Shown piece after piece: positions 5,601-6,315 of a stretch of 6,315 bases of DNA; within the stretch, counting starts at the first letter, position 1; each line of letters starts with the position of its first letter. Both the position numbers and the translations under genes were made by a program. The notes under the pieces were generated by a model. That model searched no databases. It was not told the DNA's origin and saw nothing but the letters and a program-made list of their open reading frames with translations. Location of the stretch: contig DATESZ010000120.1 of NCBI GenBank assembly GCA_035283845.1, positions 1 through 6,315 on the forward strand, read 5' to 3'. The DNA comes from DATESZ01 sp035283845 (GTDB taxonomy: Bacteria; Desulfobacterota; Syntrophia; Syntrophales; JACQWR01).

Positions 5601-6207
5601 GAAAGCTGCTATTGTTCGCCGCAGATTTGACGAGGCGCTTCAGGCAGTGCATCAGCGGGGAGAAATTCACATCACCGCACGTGAATTAAGGGCAGCGGCA
5701 AGCTATATCTTCTTTGGGCTGTATTATTGTGATGAACTTCATGATCACCCTGAACTGAATGCTGGGCACTACTACGACCGCTCCTTCGACCCTACTTCGC
5801 CCGGAAGGCAAGGTGAGCTATTGCGGGAATTAGTCTATCTGGACCCGGCCTTAGAGGCTCATCCTAAGATTGATCGTTACCTGCTGGGTAATGGCGATGC
5901 CTTCGGAGCCGGCTTAGCCCAGTATCCAGGAATAACCCTTAAGACAGCCAGAAGACGGGCCTATTTCGAATGGGACACAGAGATTATTCAGCGAATTGCT
6001 GGAGATGGAAGTTTCTTTGGGCTTGCACGGGGGCGACATTTGGAACGTTTTAGGCGCACGCCTTTTATGGATGAGGAGGAAAATAATATTCTCAAATGTG
6101 ACTTGTGTGAAGGGGTCGCACGGCTTGAAGATCTGCCGCAACTTGCATTTGACAGTTATGGCATACCACTAAAGATGGTTCCTCGCTGTTTCATGTGGGT
6201 AGCCTGA
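2620..6207 (+). CDS. NERD nuclease-like / pseudokinase / protein kinase / P-loop NTPase fusion, 3' end interrupted by an IS
   Basis: Four modules are visible in 1195 residues. NERD domain (about 15-130): E57-I-D59 and E72-V-K74 form a PD-(D/E)xK-like site. Pseudokinase (about 200-440): HRD is HRN (322-324), DFG is TEL (341-343), the glycine loop and beta-3 Lys are missing, yet APE (369-371) and SDVFSL remain. Kinase (about 466-725): glycine loop GSGGIG (475-480), K502, HGDVTPKN with D602 and N607, and IDYD with D619 are intact. NTPase (about 795 on): Walker A GNAGDGKTS (810-818), then a C972/C975/C981 cluster and CDLC (1160-1163). NERD followed by kinase recalls PglW of phage growth limitation/BREX type 2, suggesting a cytoplasmic antiphage sensor-effector; this is inference. 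The start has only a weak GGGG ribosome site. Residues 1187-1195 and the stop come from IS DNA, so the native C-terminus is lost. Confidence 0.85.
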   Translation: MGKFIFRHIPCGPVANESERIALEKLRNRLHGYAQDGQWIFLTNIPLSFHTQGYSDEIDIIVISPGGVIVIEVKHWDASFLREKPTIVESEAEKLNTKVKKVAGKLRHLFNVGFIDGRFLLTKGDSKLYGKIAPRRGATYYSLNDWKELLDVDKPQRFDDQGVIAICKELEPKTKLALTGEIRTFAGLTNLELLSHKDERFHRIYKGKHLTDRDSVILHLFDLSATSEKNAEVRARREYDAIQKLQKSPYLPRILDSFHYASEYPGEICFYSLVDPQVPSLVEKAKDRHYLIEQRLNAAANCARALYTLHQPEDPLDPPIIHRNLTSRNIRIRNDNRPLFTELHIAKLPESITVTPAHNVSLDHEATLAPEVRAGGYSVADKRSDVFSLCTALTDLFQEDQNIVFDALELLEKGLVSQPDGRISLQELADGFEKLAAKCSNVPTEQPAAVPAHCWEEDCIVSFQNSSYRIANRLGSGGIGQTFKVVQVDKDGNHEYGQFVAKVIADNEEAEYALKAYRKARPHSSHPHLAVIHEIAPEWDPDTFVALMRWVPGMPLSDLTGVLPLHAEDLGESPYEALVLGWLVHLCDALLSLHRANLVHGDVTPKNIIVSGGEVTLIDYDAVIESGSKPRIDNAAYSSPNVQQHKAIVPMDDIYALATTFFHVLFERDPFRYGADFDKSRGPNWEGIDGAEIPLVAQFLQKATHTDPTLRFNNGAEAKAFLNKLIIPDSITKAKRTATLAEDQAVQLTPNIVPRLLDILLSYPGSLKGNRETRGLDTDFAVETYVETELDQSLYEEIMERKVNLVILFGNAGDGKTSFLQHLAIRLGLPRHNSAERLWDHTLPNGIRIKANLDGSAAFRDRSATELLNEFFKPFHDCNPPENLVHLIAINSGPLLKWLEDYEYETCLTEQLLAILEGDISQLDGRFRLLDLNNRSLVGGINEETGLITTDFIDSLLSKFLGNESHDLWHGCLTCSAAGRCSAWESVRVLRDPEKAAIVRRRFDEALQAVHQRGEIHITARELRAAASYIFFGLYYCDELHDHPELNAGHYYDRSFDPTSPGRQGELLRELVYLDPALEAHPKIDRYLLGNGDAFGAGLAQYPGITLKTARRRAYFEWDTEIIQRIAGDGSFFGLARGRHLERFRRTPFMDEEENNILKCDLCEGVARLEDLPQLAFDSYGIPLKMVPRCFMWVA

Positions 6208-6315
6208 ATTCAAGTTTACCGCCAATGAGGTAGATCATGGTGATCAGGTTCTTCATGGTGCGGTATCCCCTGGCCTTGGCTTTAGCGGCTTGGATGAGGC
6301 TGTTGATTCCCTCAA
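6177..6315 (-). mobile_element. End of an insertion sequence (ISL3-like), incomplete at the right edge
   Basis: The IS end is placed near position 6177, where GGTTCCTCGCTGTTTC begins outside the transposase stop codon, in the position expected of a terminal inverted repeat. The opposite end and any target duplication are outside the window, so the exact boundary is uncertain by several bases. The element lies inside the 3' part of the large multidomain gene, with its transposase reading towards it. Confidence 0.6.
6191..6315 (-). CDS. Transposase, C-terminal 40 residues only (ISL3-like)
   Basis: The minus-strand frame enters from the right edge and reads EGINSLIQAAKAKARGYRT, then MKNLITMIYLIGGKLEFRLPT and a TGA stop. 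The EGIN-x-LI-x(2)-AK-x-KARGYR pattern is the usual end of ISL3-type DDE transposases, which catalyse cut-and-paste movement of the element. Only the tail is visible, so whether the enzyme is intact cannot be judged. The stop overlaps the large plus-strand ORF tail-to-tail by 17 bases, which is the sign of an insertion rather than of two native convergent genes. Related DDE families are the main alternative. Confidence 0.8.
   Translation of the reverse strand, partial: EGINSLIQAAKAKARGYRTMKNLITMIYLIGGKLEFRLPT

Overview
The window looks like accessory DNA from a Gram-negative anaerobe. My best guess is a deltaproteobacterium (Desulfobacterota, Syntrophales-like). This rests on the style of the helix-turn-helix/nucleotidyltransferase pair, a C/G-rich palindromic repeat of a type I associate with those genomes, and a transposase C-terminus that resembles ISL3-type elements. 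It is a judgement by eye, not a taxonomic assignment.

Layout from left to right. (1) The extreme left edge holds only the first codons of a minus-strand gene with a good ribosome binding site. Between it and the next gene lies a 66-bp C-rich/G-rich palindrome, flanked by two 43-bp copies of what seems to be the original intergenic DNA. (2) A complete minus-strand gene for 5-formyltetrahydrofolate cyclo-ligase follows, an ordinary one-carbon housekeeping enzyme. (3) A 288-bp divergent intergenic region carries a perfect AT-rich inverted repeat and candidate promoters facing both ways. A second perfect dyad sits exactly between the -35 and -10 of a promoter predicted to start transcription on the ATG of the next gene. 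(4) Two plus-strand genes overlap by ATGA: a winged-helix regulator and a nucleotidyltransferase of the AbiEii/MenT type. They resemble a toxin-antitoxin or abortive-infection operon, with the DNA-binding protein first and the NTase second. (5) A 358-bp gap has no convincing gene. (6) A large plus-strand gene encodes a 1195-residue multidomain protein: an N-terminal NERD nuclease-like domain, a degenerate pseudokinase, a kinase with intact catalytic residues, and a P-loop NTPase module with cysteine clusters. (7) The right edge is the end of an insertion sequence, with the transposase C-terminus read on the minus strand. It has cut into the 3' end of the large gene, so the last nine residues and the stop codon of that ORF appear to come from IS DNA.

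The part most likely to be new biology is the NERD-pseudokinase-kinase-NTPase protein next to an AbiEii-like pair. The NERD-plus-kinase order recalls PglW of phage growth limitation/BREX type 2 systems, but no other Pgl/BREX gene is visible. It may be a stand-alone or differently partnered defence protein, here probably inactivated or shortened by the IS.
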